From NCBI RefSeq assembly GCF_017591425.1, contig NW_024466459.1:2170001-2234000 (forward strand): DNA of 64,000 nucleotides, in the 5' to 3' direction. Under the pieces are notes generated by a model. It had not been told where the DNA came from, made no database searches, and saw nothing but the letters and a program-made list of their open reading frames with translations. The stretch comes from Ochotona curzoniae. Its lineage: Eukaryota; Chordata; Mammalia; Lagomorpha; Ochotonidae. The position numbers and the translations under genes were made by a program. This document shows, piece by piece, positions 22,901-37,900 of this stretch. Numbering within the stretch: position 1 is the stretch's first letter; each line of letters begins with the position of its first letter.

Positions 22901-25900
22901 ACACACACACATATAAATTTACTATTTTTATTGGAAAGATAGAATCACAGAGAAAAAAACACAAAGGATCTTCTATCCACTGGCTCATGAGCCAAATGGC
23001 TGCAATGGCCAGAGCTGAGCTTATCAGGATCCAGGAGCCTCTACCAGGTCTCTTTGGCCATACGGTCCCAAGTCCTTTGGCATCTTTATTTTTTTTTTTT
23101 TAAAGATTTATTTTTATTATTTTTCATTGGAAAGGCGGATATACAGAGAGGAGAGACAGAGAGGAAGATCTTCCGTCCAATGATTCACTCCCCAAGTGAG
23201 CGCAACGGGCCAATACTATGCCGATCTGAAGCCAGGAGCCTCTTCCGGGTCTCCCACGCGGGTGCAGGTTCCCAAGGCTTTGGGCCATCCTCGACTGCTT
23301 TCCCGGGCCACAGGCAGAGAGCTGGAAGGGAAGCAGGGCTGCCAGGATCAGATCCGGCGCCCATATGGGATCCCAGGCGTGCAAGGCGAGGACCTTTAAC
23401 CACTTGCGCCACCGCGCCGGACCCTGGCATCTTTTTTTAAAGGTCTACATATTTTTATTGCAAAGTCAAGACATACAGAGAGGAGGAGAGACAGTGAGGA
23501 AAATCTTTCATCTATTGATTCGCTCCCTAAGCAGCCACAACGGCCGGAGCTGCATGATCTGGAGCCAGGAGCCTCTTCGAGGTCTCCCACACAGGTGCAG
23601 GGTCCCAAGGCTTTGGGCTGTCCTCGACTGCTTTCCCAGGCCACAAGCAGGGAGCTGGATGGGAAGTGGGGCTGCCGGGATTAGAACTGGCTCTTATATG
23701 GGATCCTGGCGCATGCAAGGCGAGACTGTAACCACCAGGCCATCGCTCTGGGCCCTAAATCCTTACTTTTTATGTGCTGGGATTCCATATGGGTGCTAGT
23801 TCATGCCCCAGCTGCTCTACTTCCCATCCAGCTTCCTGCTTGTGGCCTGGAAATGTGATGAAGGGTAGCCCAAAGCCTTAAGATCCCGAGCTCCTGTGGG
23901 GAGATTTAGAAGCTCCTGGCTCCTGGTTCTGGATTGGCTCAGCTACAATTGTGATTCATTGGTGGAGTCAACCAGTGATGGAAGATCTTTCTCTCTGTCT
24001 CCTCTCTCCATAAAAATAAGTAAATCTTTGAAATATTAAAAAAAAAAGAAGGAAATAATAGTAAAAAAAAAAAAAACCCTTATGGTTTAGAAGTCAAAGC
24101 TTATCAGAAAACTAAATACTAACATATTCAATGTAAACCTGATTGAGGCACTAACAATGCCATGTCTGGACACGCGTCTCATGAGTGGTTTTAAAAAAAA
24201 AAGTGGGGTGGGGCCCGGCGGCATGGCCTAGCACCTAAAGTCCTCGCCTTGAACGCCCTGGGATCCCATATGGGCGCCGGTTCTAATCCAGGTGGCCCCG
24301 CTTCCCATCCAGCTCCCTGTTTGTGGCCTGGGAAAGCAGTTGAGGATGGCCCAAAGCCTTGGGACCCTGCACCTGTGTGGGAGACCCGGAAGAGGTTCCT
24401 GGTTCCCGGCTTCGGATTGGCGCAGTACCGTCCGTTGCAGTTGACTTGGAGAGTGAATCATCGGACGGAAGATCTTCCTCTCTGTCCTCTCAGTCTCTCC
24501 TCATCTCTGTGAATGTGACCTTGTAATATAAAAATGAATAAATCTTAAAAAAAAAAAAAAAAAGGGCCCGGCGCGGTGGCGCAAGTGGTTAAGTCCTTGC
24601 CTTGCACGCCCAAGATCCCATATGGGCACCGGTTCTATCCCCGGCAGCCCCGCTTCCCTTCCAGCTCCCTGCTTGTGGCCCGGGAAAGCAGTCGAGGACA
24701 GCCCAAGGCTTTGGGACCCTGCACCCACGTGGGAGTCCCGGAAGAGGCTCCTGGCTTCGGATTGGCATAGCATTGGCCGTTGCGCTCACTTGGGGAGTGA
24801 GTCATCGGACGGAAGATCTTCCTCTCTGTTTCTCCTCTCTGTATATCCGCCTTTCCAATAAAAAATAAATAAATAAATAGAAAAAAAAAAAAAAGTGGGG
24901 TGGGGATCCACCGCAATGGCCTAATGGCTAAAGTTCTCGCCTTGAAAATGCCAGGATCCCAAATTGGTGCCCGTTCTAATCCTGGAAGCTCCACTTCCCA
25001 TCCAGCTCCCTGCCTGTGGCCCGGGAAAGTAGCTGAGGACGGCCCAAAGCCTTGGGACCTTGCACCCACATGGGAGACCTGGAGGAACTTCCTGGCTTTG
25101 GATTGCACAGCACTGGCTGTTGTGGTCACTTGGGATGTGAATCATCAGATGGATGATCTTCTTCTGTCTCTCCTCTCTGTATATCTGACTTTATAATATG
25201 AAATAAACAAATCTTACCAAAAACAGTATGTGTGGGGACCTGACATAATGGCCTAGTGGCCAAAATCCTCGTCTTGAATGTGCCAGCATCCCATTTGTGT
25301 GCTGGTTCTGATCTCGGCAGCTCTACTTTCCACCCAGCTCCTGCTCTGGCCTGAGAAAACAGTTGAAGACAGCCCAAAGTCTTGGGATCCTGCACGTGCA
25401 TGGGAGACCCAGAAGAAGCTCCTGGCTCCTGGCTTTTGATCGGCACAGCACCGGCCAGCTATTGTGGTCTTCAGGAGAATGAAACATCGAATGGAAGGTC
25501 TTTCTCTTTGTATATCTGACTTTTCAAAAAAAAAAAAGAAAAAAAAGAATGGGGCGGGTGTTGTGGTTCAGCACATTAAGGCATTACTTGGGATACCCGC
25601 AAGTCACTGTGGTTTCAGTTCTGCCTATCATAAGACAGCTCCCGAACAGTCTCGGCAAGCAGTAGATCTCGGTTCAAGTGCTTCAGTTCTTGCCCTCCAC
25701 TTGGGACACCTGAGTGGAGTTTCTGCCCACTGGTTTCTGCCTGCTCCAGTCCTGGACAGGGAGTGAACCAGCATTGGGAGATCTGTCTTCCTGCCTTTCA
25801 AGTGAATAAAGAAATCTAAAGAAGAATCAAACATGCCAAAAGTATTGGCCCATCTCCAGAGACCTTTAGACACAACAGCGCAGCTACAGCTGTAAGTACC

Positions 25901-28900
25901 CCAAGAAGAAGGCAAGGTAAGATGGATGAGATTTGTTTTCTCCACTTGGGTTTATTTTTTTACTCACCTTTATGGCTAACAAAAGCTGTGAGGATGCTGG
26001 AACCTCTGGCTTTAAACTCACTTCAGATTTTCTTCTCCTTAACTGGAATTAAGTAAGTCTATTAGGATCACAGACAACAGAAAAAGACCCAAAATGCACT
26101 TAGAACACTCCCAAAGAAATTACAATACTTTTGCTCTAATTTTTTATAAAAACTAAAACAAAAACAACAACAACAAAAAAGTTATAGAGAAAAGTGTATT
26201 TACTTTAACTTTGAAATATCTGAAACTAATTTAGGCTGTTGTTTTTAATATAAAATAAAAACTCTTTAATTTTTCATTGCAGATTGCAAACTGGTTTCTT
26301 TTACACTGGAGTTTTAATATCACATTCACATCCACAAAAACTAATACACTACAGGTGACATTTTTAGGCTCAAGAGTTTGAAGTTACTAAATTTAATCTC
26401 AAGCCACTCTGTCATACGGATTAAAGCTTTGAGGGTTGTATGGATACGAATCATTGTAATAACCCTATCCTTTTCTTTTGCACCGTCTGTACTAACGTTT
26501 CTCTTCATATACCTGAACTTACAATTCTCTTGGACTGCTCTGAGTTTGGAGATCCAAGTTCACATTCTTGAGATGTTTCCCAGTTTACAAAATGGGGTAT
26601 GGGGTGAGTACCTAAGAAGACACACAAAAAAGATAAATTTATGTTTCGACCTATTAGCAGTTACCCAAGCAAACAATCAAAAGTCATTTACACATCATTA
26701 AGACAAGCTTTCAAGCCCAATAATTCTGACAAGCTTGGATCAGTAAATAATATTACAGCATCCAGCCACCCACCGAGGCCAGAGTGAAGGAAGGAGGGCA
26801 GACTGGCTGCTCTTGCCTGGGGTCCTCACCAACTGCCCCTCAGAACCCAGCGCAGCGGCCTGGCAGCCTGCAGCCGTGTCCGTAAACAGGGCTAATTCCA
26901 AGGCAGCGTCTCAGGACAAGGAGGTTTCAAGGTACCATGGTAACATGAAGAGCAGATTCCGCACAAGGAGGATGTGTGAGTCGACACATGAAATTGGGAG
27001 CTAGTAAAAAGGCTTGTGTTAATAAATATAAATGCCTACCTGGATCTTGACTGTGTTTGAGTTTCCCAAGAGCACCTGCTAACGATGACACTTCACATTT
27101 ATACGGAATCACAGTTAGATATTTTCCATGGAGCATAAACAGACTTTCCCCATAATACCAGAGCTGGGGGGGGGGAAAAAAGTTATCAAAAATACAGACT
27201 TTTTTTCTTTTTCAAAATGACTCAATAAAGCTTTATTACCACAACTTAGTATATTAGCTATCTCAGTATATTTTACCTTTTCTTGTTTTATTGTTTTATA
27301 CAGTTCCATAGGCTCTGGGATTTCTTGTCCCCCTACCCAGGTCCCCTCCCTTCCCCGTATTAATTTCTACTATAGTATTACAATGGGTGGTCCTTCTCAA
27401 AAGAATTTCACATGTACAATTTATTCATTGAAGCAGAGTCATACATCTTTTGTTTTCTGCTCAAGTTTGAATGAAGATTTATTTTATGGATTTTGGATCT
27501 CAGAAAACTTTGAAATAACAACTGGGGTTAGCATTTAGTACAGCTCTTAGGATGCTGCTTGGATTGCCCACACACCACGTTTGAGTCTTGGTCCAGTTTC
27601 CTGGCAGTGTGCACCCTGACCGATGATGACTCATGTGCTTGGGTCTCTGCTATTCACATGGGAGACCTGAAGCGAGCTGTTAGTCCAATCCCAATTTCGG
27701 ACTGGTCCAGTGCTAGCTGGGTATTTGGGGAGTAAACCAGGAACTGGGAGATCTCTTTCTGTATCTCTGCCCTTTAATCCAGCTTCCCTGTTAGTGTGTC
27801 TGGGATAGCCCAGGTGCCTAGTCCCTACAACCCAATGGGAGACTCAGAAGCAGCTCCTGGGTCTTGGCTCCCACCTGCCATAGCCCTAGCCATTGTGTTC
27901 ATTCTGGAGAGTGACTGAGCTTAAGGAACACCAATCTCTATCAAAACCCCCCCAGAAAGCTGGGTGGGAAGCAGAGTGGACCTGGATCCCAGTCTACTAC
28001 AGGGTGGCAGCCTACTCCCCCGTGCCACAAGGTCCACCTCCACAGGACTGAACAGAGTTTCTAGACTGGTGGGACTACCCTGTTACAATTAGTTGTCCAT
28101 GAATGAACTAGAAAAAACTATAACTGAGAAACCTAGTCTCTTTAGCTTTTATTCGAAGTGATTATATGTCACATCCTATTATTTCACTTACATTTTATTT
28201 GTATACGAATGCTCATCCACCATAGAGCTAATACTTGTTGAGCACTCAAGAATTATCCAACAGCCAAGAACCTTACTCAGGAACTTTAGTTTAGTCTGGT
28301 TATTTATTTATTTATTTTTTTATTGTTAAACTGTGCTTTTAAAAAAATTATTAATTACTTTGCATTATGTGACACAGTTTCACAGGCTCTAGATTCCCCC
28401 AACCCCTCCCCATACGGTGGATTCCTCCACCTTGTTGCAGTATTACAGTTCAAATTCAGTCAAGATTCTTTCACTATAAGCATATACCAAGCACAGAGTC
28501 CAGCATCTTATTGCCCAGATAAATTCAACGTTTTCTTGGGGAGACCATATCTGGTCTGAAGGTAGAGCTGGCAGAATACCATCCCGATTGATTAAAAGCC
28601 CTAATATAACATCAACAACAATTTACAACATTATGGAATTAATTGACATGGTATTGAGTAACCAATATGTTAAAAAATACAAGTTCTTAACCACATCCTG
28701 TGACTACTTCATTGGCATTTTAATTTTAGTTTATATACAACCAGCTTCTATACACCTTAAAATGGCTATAGGGTACTATCCAGCTGTCTTGTGTCTTAGT
28801 CTGGTTACGTTTTAGTTCCTTAAATTTCCACATATAATTTAAAGGTTGGTTTATTAGGAAAAGTAACACCCTTGACGTATACTGAAAATTAAAAAAGAAA

Positions 28901-31900
28901 CCAAAACAAAGTAAAATAAAATAAAAATAAAATTTGGCCTGGCGGGGTGGCCTAGTGGCTTAAGGTCCTTGCCTCAAATGCACTGGGATCCCGTATGTGT
29001 GCCGGTTCTAATCCCGGCAGCACCACTTCCTCTCTATCTCTCCTCCTCTCTGCATATCTGACTTTGTAATAAAAATAAAATAAATTTTTTCTTAAAAAGA
29101 ACTAAAATTAAGTTGTTTTATTAATTAACTAATTGTTCTCCTTCCTTGATTTAAACCTAGTTACAAATTAGTCTTTTGAAAGAAATAAACATATGGAAAC
29201 TATTAAAGTGACAACGAATTAAATAAAACCTTAAAGGCAAATATGATTCTTCAATAAAATACTATCAGAATATTTGTATGAAGAAATCTCTTTATTATAA
29301 TTACTATTTATTATTTACTAAATATGAATAAGTGAACTTGAGTAAGTCCTCAAGTAAAAAAGCTTACTTGACCACTGGTTCCCTGTGGCAACTCTTTGGA
29401 AGTCTGCAGTGTTTGAAACTTGATGTTCCATATACACAGACATTCTATAAAATAAGACACAGCAATTCAGAAACAGTTTCAAGCAGACATGATATTTCAA
29501 AGTGTGGGTGAGGAGTCACAGGCAAATATATAAGTTTCACTTTATGAAACATAAAGATGAATCCTGAAGCCAGTGACTGCCACGGGAATTTGAAGAGCTG
29601 ACAGCTCAGGAAAGAAGGGGAGCAGGAAGCGGAGTTCTGAGCGAGGTCCTAATGCTTGGTTATAAGTCAGATTTTTTTTAATTTAAAATGAAATTTAAAT
29701 TTTTTTTCCATGATGCAGTTTTATAGGTACAGGTATCATCTCCTCTTCCTCTCTCCTCATCCTCCCCTCCCAGCTTTTGTCCCACGTTATCACAATAGTA
29801 GAGTCCCTTAGTACAAGTTACAGGCTTAACTTTCTGGTACTTAAATAAATGTATCATGACATGGTAATGAAAAGGAATGACAGGAAAAGGAAGAAAACCT
29901 AGTATCAGATGGCTTCATTAATGAATTCTACCAACAAATTAAAACACTAACACCAAAACTTCTCAAACTCTTTCAAAATTTAATAGCGGGAACAAATTTA
30001 ATAGCGGGAACATTTCCTATTTTATTTACTGAGGTACATATTATCATGATACCAAAGCAGACAGACATCACCAAAATAAACCAAAAAATAATTCCAATAT
30101 TTCTTATAAGGACAGATGCAAAAAATTCTCAGTGTCAAGCTAAAACCAATAGTGTGATCATGTGGCTCAAACTAAGAAAGATCTAACAGGGAGCCGACTG
30201 CAGTGGCCTAGTGGCTAAAGTCCTTGCCTTAAACGTGCCAGGATCCCATACTGGTGCTGGTTCTAATCCCGGCAGCCCTGCTTCCCATCCAGCTCCCTGC
30301 CTGTGGCCTGGGAGGGCAGTGGAGGCCAGCCCAAAGCCTTGGGACCCTGCAACCTCATGTGAGACCCGGAAGAGCTCCTGGCTCCTGGCTTTGGATCAGC
30401 ACAGCACTGGCCATTGCAGTCACTTGGGGTGTGAATCAATGGATGGAAGAATCAGGCTTGACCGCAACACCCATCGGTTCACTTGGAAGACAGGTCTGAA
30501 ACAGAACTGACCCAGAGCAATTGCAAGCACCAGCATAGGCATAAACTGGGGCGACGGACTGTGCCGGACCCTCTACTGGAATTCACACACAAGAATTAGG
30601 TCTGGGATCATCTCAGAAGAAATTTCTTTGGGGATCCCTCCAACTGAACTACTGATCTCAGAATCCCAATCATGAGAAGTGCAGCTTCCATGGTCTGACC
30701 ATGCAGTGCCAGTGTCAAAGCTGAGCCTCCTTAGAGGCTCAAATGGAACAGCGGAAAGCATATCCAAGTGCACATGGAGGAAATGGCGGTCCATTGGAGC
30801 CTGCAGAGGACACCTGGCACCACAACAGAGGACGGAGGACAGAACAAATAGATCATCTGCCCTGGTCACGTTTTGGCAGTGAAGATATGGGCAAACGGAG
30901 ACCCTAAGGTGGACTATGTCAGCCTGTTGATTCTAGAGAGATTTCATCGTGCCTGGAATGACAAGACTGGCAGCAATTCAGAACTGTTGAGCTATCGAAA
31001 CCACTTGAACATTGCCCTTGGAGGATGCCCCATGTCTGGGACCCTGGGACGGGGTTGGAGGTTGCGTAGAGCTTCTCCCTTTATCTCCCTCCTTACCCCG
31101 GATACACACACACAAAAATGTGGAAACAATGGTCTTACCCACTTTCCTGTAGCCCTTGACCCTCTGTGCCCTAATCAACTACATAAAGGTTATCAAAATA
31201 AGAGAAAAAGAGAGAGAGAGGAAAAAAAAGAAAACTTTTATAGGATAGTATATCAGATCTATACAACGAAGAGGGTACTGAAGAGGACACAACAAATTAT
31301 TACCTCAACTTATACAAAACGATGACGACAACAACGAAACTGTAGACTAAATGTCTTTCCCTAGAAAATTCTAACTGTGATTACTAGATTTTGTTACAGG
31401 TGGGTAAAATAGGAATATGGAAGAGGGGGAACTGGGGTTGACAGCTACAGGGCATGGTAAAGCTACTGTGAGCCAGAACTACAAGTGGTAAGGTACATGA
31501 GAGCACATTTGCTTGGTTAAATTCTAGCTCCACAACTTACTTATCACTTCAGCATCCTAATATGTGAAACATTAGATGAAAAAACTCTACCGTAGCACAG
31601 TTGTTTCAGCACATTAATATCTTAATAACAGGGAGGACGGAGGATGGCATTTTGATGTAGTGAGCCAGTCTACAATGCCAGCACCCCATATGCGTGCTGT
31701 GGCACTGTCTTGGTTGTTCACGCATGGGAAGGCAGCCAAACATGGCACAAATGACTGGACCACTGCTGCCCCTGTGAGGGACCCAGATGTTCTTGCTGGT
31801 TTTGGCCTGGCTCACTCTCAGTCTCGAAAGCCATTTGGGGAGAAACTGAAAATGGAAGATCTTTCTTCCTCTGTCACTAACCTTGCTTTTTTTAAAAAAA

Positions 31901-34900
31901 GATTTATTTATTTATTGGAAAGTCAGATATACGGACAGGAGAGAGAGAGGAAGATCTTCCGTCCGATGATTCACTCCTCAAGTGATTGCAATGGCTGGTG
32001 CCACGCTGATCCAAAGCCAGGAACCAGGAACTTCTTCCGGGTATCCCATGTGGGTGCAGGGTCCCAAAGCATTGGGCCGTCTTTGACTGCTTTCCCAGGC
32101 CACAGGCAGGGAGCTGGTTGGGAAGTGGAGCTGCCGGGATTAGAACTGGCTCTTATGTGGGATCCTGGCACATTCAAGGCGAGGACTTTAGCCACTAGGC
32201 CACGCCACTGGGCCCTAACCTTGCTTTGAAAGTAAGAAAATAAATCTTAAAAAAATACATGTTCATGATAGAAAAAAAAATTGGCAGTGGGTAGGAGCTG
32301 GTGATTGAGAAATTGGGGTGATGAGAATACTGCTCCCAAGTCAGAGACCAGAAACATACTCATAGTTCAGGCAGTCTAAATCCTGCACATTTCCACGTTC
32401 TGATCCAGTGTCAATAATTCTCTACTAGATAGATTACAGTTTTTTACCTTTTCTTTCTTTTCCTGTGAACAAACTTTCCCTATTTTTTTCTTTTTACCAT
32501 TTGTTTGTTTAGACCATTATAGTCATGAGCAAGGACGTGATATCAAGAGCTATTTGAGAAACATTAGTCAAAAAAATTATTCATATTAAAAGCATTCAGA
32601 AAGTATCAGAAAGCTATAAAATGACTTGAGTATGGTGACAGAACAAATTAGGGTAGTAGCAAAGAAACGAAGCAGAAGTGGAACACTCGCAGGTACCCTC
32701 CGAAGGGAGCATGCAGATTTCCCAGCTGGCAGGATTCAGTTACCTTTAGAAGCCGGGATTGGGGGCCCCAGGACTGCCACATGATTCTGATCCAAAACGG
32801 TGAGGGCAACTTCTTTTTGAGAACTGCCAGACACAACAGTTTTGAGCAACAATGACCTAACCACCTTCTGATTCTTGTCTGTGTCACTTGGATACACTGG
32901 AATCAGGCTTTCATATATACACCCGTCAGAGCCTGTTGAAAACAAGTATTTGTCATTCTCAATTGGATAAAAGACTGCAATAATTACAGATCAATACCGA
33001 AGGCTTTCATGTTGCTACCAGTGATAAAGGTTCCAACTGTAATAATAAACTTCTCTTAAAGACTCAAAATAGGATGACAATTATTACTTTTTCTTAATTT
33101 AAAATTTCATTTTTAATGCTGTTTACACAGCTGAAAGGGATATACACCAATATGGGGCTCTGATTAGGGTGGGAAGGGTTGAGGGAGGTATGGAGGAAGG
33201 CGGGTGGGACAAACATTTCTTTTTTTTCTCCTGTGTCCGCTCGAGGTGGAAGGGTAGGAGGCTGCTCCTTGCTGTCAAACTACATTAGCACCCGGAGATG
33301 GAGGACAGCATTTGATGTCTTAAAATCCCGATGTGGAGAAGGGTGCTCTGAGGTATTACTTAAGTTGTATTGATAGTTTTGAGACATTTTTGGCTTTGTG
33401 GTATCAAGATTGCACAAATCTACTGGCTGGACTAATACTGTTATTTTTGGGCCCAGCAAGATAGTGTAGTGGTTGACGTTCTCGCCTTGAACACACTGGG
33501 ATCCCAGTGGGTTCTAATCCCAGCAGCCCTGCTTCCCATCCAGCTCCCTGACTGTGGCCTGGGAAAGTAGTCGAGGACGGCCCAAAGCGTTGAGACCCTG
33601 CACCCGCGTGGGAGACCCAGAAGAAGCACCTGGCTCCTGGCTTCGGATTGGCTCAGCACCAGCCATCGTGGTCACTTGGGGAGTGAAGATCTTACTCTGT
33701 CTCTCCTCCTCTCTGTATATCTGCCTTTCCAATAAAAATAAAATAAATCTTTAAAAAAATTAATTTATTTTTACTTTAAAGAGAGAGATCTATCATCTGT
33801 TGTTTCACTCCCCAGATGGCCACAATAGTCGGAGCTGCGTTGGTCTGAAGCCAGGAAACAGGAATTTTTTACCCCATGAGGGTAGAGGCCCAACACCTTG
33901 GGCCATCCTCTGCTGCTCTCCCAGGTCATTAGCAGGGAGCTGGACCCGAAGTGGAGCAGCCAGGACTGCTAGAATTAGCATCCATAGGAAATACCCAGGA
34001 TGTAGGCAGAGAATTAGCATGTTATGGCATAACATCAGCCCTGAGCACTATTTTTAATAAAAATCTCAGCAATATATACCTTGATAAATAAAAAACAAAA
34101 ACTATAAGTATTTTGAACAGCTGGAAGGTATATAGGCAGAGATTGCCCCAAGGCCTTGAGCCCCAGAAGCAGCTCCTGGCTCCCACCTTTGGATTGGGCC
34201 AGTTCTGGCTGTAGCGTCCATTTGGGTAGTAAACCAATGGATGGAAGACTTTCTGTGTCTGCCTCTCTGTAATAAATAAATCTCTCAAATAAATAAATCT
34301 TCAATCTAGTTACTAAAAGGATCTATTCCTTTTGGTCTTGGGGTGAGGGTTGTGGCATAGCAACTTAAGCTGCTATCTGCAAAGCCAGCATTCCATAATG
34401 CAGTTCAAGTCTCAGCTGTTTCACTTTCTAACTTCTGTACCAATGTGCCCCCAAAAGCAGTAGATAATGACCCAAGTACTTGGGGCCTTGCCACCTACAC
34501 AGGAGACTTGCACATTATTCTAGGCTCCTGCTTTGGGACTGGCCTTGTCTGGCATATTGTAGCCATTTAGGAACTCAACTAGTGAATGGAAGAGCTGGCT
34601 CTTCCTTTCAAGTAAATAAATAAATCTTTAAATACACACACAATCCTACAATAGTTCTCTATTTATAATCATTGGAAGCTTAAAAGGTTCAGCATGCTAG
34701 CTCCCTAACCGTAACTATACCTCCCATCTCCAGTGCTACATCCCATACGGATGCTGGTTTGTGTCTTGGCTGCTTCATTTCCCATCCAGTTCTCTGTATA
34801 TAACCTGGAAAGCAGGGGAGAATGGCCCAAAGCCTTGGGAGCCTTGGAACCCTGCACCTGGGAAACATGGAAGAAGTTTCTCACTTTAGAACAACTCAGG

Positions 34901-37900
34901 TTCTGAAAGACTCAGCTCTGGTCATTGTGGCCACTTGAGGAGTGAACCAGCAGATGAAGTTCTGTCTTTCCTTCTCTCTCTGTAAATATGCCTTTCCAAT
35001 AAAAATAAATAAATCTAAATCTAAATCATCTACTGCCTTCCCAGGACATAAGCAGGGAGCTGTATGGGAAGTGTAGTAGCCAAGACACAAACCAGCTCCC
35101 ATGTTGTACATATTGTACACACCCGGCGTGTGTAGGGTGAGGATACAGCCACTGAGCCATTGTAACAGGCCCCAAATAAATAAAGCTTAAAAATACTTAC
35201 TTAATGACATCAAATAGATGAATTTCCGATCCACAGATGCAGTGAAATTTTTTATAATGCTTTTTTCTTCTCCAAGTAAAAGCGTGTATTTGCTTAAGGT
35301 ACATGAGTTCAACATTTGTACATAAGCAAAGTAATTCCCATGCTGCAAAAAAGGGGAAGCTATTTATAAATCTTCCTATTTCAACCAAACATATTTAATA
35401 TGATAAACCCAGAAATTGTAGTCCTATTCTAAATAACTGAGTATTTAAAACAAAACAAAACTGTTTCAGGGGCCAGCATTGTGGCACAGTGGCTTAAGTC
35501 TTAGCCTGAAACGCAGGTGTCTAGGTTGGTTTGGGCCAGTGCCCTTCTAACACAAGGCGGTGGAGGATGGCCAGAGTTGATAAGCCCCTGCCAGCCACTC
35601 GGGAGACCTGCATGGATTTTTGGCCTTGGCCTGGCCTGGTCAGCCCACCATGGCCATTTTGGGGAGTCACACAGTAGACAGAAGATCCTTCCCCTTTTCA
35701 AACACACAAACCAAACCTTTAAAAAGATGTAATTTCTTGTTCAACTGAGTCTAAAATGTTTCTAAAAATGTCTGACACAGACACAGAAAGAATTATAACC
35801 AAGAGTATTTTAAAAAGACAAAATCATTGAAAAACCCCAATAAAACACTAAAGTCTCATTTTGGTTTTAATGGGCCAGAAATTGAAGGAATTGAAGATGT
35901 CACTTACTTTTTCAGTAATAAAAACTAAAACAGGATGCTTAAATACCATGAACAACTTGGTCCACCTAAAAAAAAAATTACAAAATGAAAATTCACAATT
36001 GAAATACAGTATCAACTAATATTCCAAGTATCTTTTATTAAATAATTGCTTTTCTTTGACTGTAGTTTCCACAGGCAGACCTGGGGAGGTAGTCAGCCAA
36101 CCAATCAGGAAACATGAAGAAACGATGCACTCAAGGGAAGTGGAGTCATGGAGTGGCCTTCTATCACTTGGTTGAGGCATCTGCAGCTCTACTGCAGAAC
36201 CTGGGAGAGCAGAGGTCTCAAGGCACGACCATGAGCTCCCTAACAGGCCACACTCTTCTCCAGGGCAGAGGATGGATGCTGCATCCATCCAGCCCTGACT
36301 AGGGCTGCACCAGAAGTCTCCTTTGGTCAGTGATAAGAGATGGTTTTCATGGGTCTCTGCCTGAGGTACCAAAATCCCACATGGATGGCATGTCCCAGTG
36401 GCTCCCCCTCCCAGCCTGCTCTCTGCCAATGAGCCTGGGAAAGCAGTGGAGGATGGCTCCAGTCCTTGGGCATGACATGGGAGACCTGGAAGAACCTGCA
36501 GGCTCCTGGCACAGGAGAGGGTCAGGTCTGGTCACCGTGCTGCGTGGGGAATGAACCAGGGATAGATCTCCGCCTCTCTGTAATCAGCCTTACAAATAAG
36601 GTTAGGTTCCTGATGTGCAAAATCAACGCTTCTGAGCATGGCAAAGAATGAAAGAAACAATGAACAGGGCATTTTCATTTTAACACAATTTGAACTTACT
36701 TAATTACTTCCTCATCCGAGATTACAGTTTCAATTTTCTGCTGGGGCTCTGCCAGCAAGGCTTCTAAACGACGCACTGCGCCTTTCCTGAACAACACTAC
36801 AGGCTCCGTCCCTTGTATTGAGTGTATCCTGTACACCTCAGCTGACAGCTGGAAGAACACAAGAATATTTACAATTTTCAACAGTTCATTGTCATTAGAA
36901 GGACTTTTACTGAAAGTTGATTCTTTCCAAGGAACTGAATTATCTTCATTTTGATGTAATTTTGTTTGTATAGCTATGCATAAAACTAAGATCAACTTGG
37001 GCCCGGCACGGTGGTCTAGCGACTAAAGTCCTCGCCTTGAATGTGCCAGGATCCCATATGAATCATATGGGCGCTGGTTCTAATCCTGGCTGCTCCACTT
37101 CCCATCCAGCTCCCTGCTTGTGGCCTGGGAAAGCAGCTGAGGACGGCCCGAAGCTTTGGAACCCTGCACCCGTGTGTGGGAGACCTGGAGGAGGTTCCTG
37201 GTTCCTGGCTTTGGATCGGCACGGCACTGGCCATTGTGGTCACTTGGAGAGTGAATCATCAAACAGAAGATTTTCCTCTCTGTCTCTCCTCCTCTCTATA
37301 TATTTCTGATAAAAATAAATAAATCTTAAAAAAAAAAGAAAAACTAAGATCAACTCTACATAATGCAAAATATACGCTGAACTCTAACTTATGACCTTTT
37401 CTATTTTTTTAAAGACTTATTTATTCATAAGGCAGAGAGAAAGGGAAAATTTCCATTTAGCTCCTCAGTACTCAAAATGTCATAAAGCCAGGGCTTGACT
37501 TGGCCAAAGCAAGGAGCCTAAAACTGCATCCTGGTCCCCACCTGAGTGGCTCAAAGACTTGGGCCATCTTTGCCTGTGTGTCCCAGGCACGTCATCAGGG
37601 AGATGGGCAAGAAGCAGAGGAACCAGAACCTCAACTGGTACTTGGTGGGAGCTAAGAAGGTAACAGATAGCAGCTTTACCCGCTGCAGCACAGTGCCTGA
37701 CCTAACTTCTCAACTGCTCTTCGCCTCATCTGATCTCTTTCCTTGCTAACCAGTTTCATTTAATGGCATAAGCTTTCCCAGCTTATCTGTTAGGAACACT
37801 GAAAGATAGTTAGCACCCAGCTCTCTCTTAAGACAGGATGGGGAGAAGTACAAGGAAATGCATGACTACACCTGCGGGGTGTTAAAGACCACAACTCCAC

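Noticed and set aside
24635..25129. 164-codon minus-strand open frame
   Set aside because: Antisense of two SINEs in the 23756-25822 cluster.
31660..32229. 189-codon plus-strand open frame
   Set aside because: Runs through an old SINE and the SINE nested in it.
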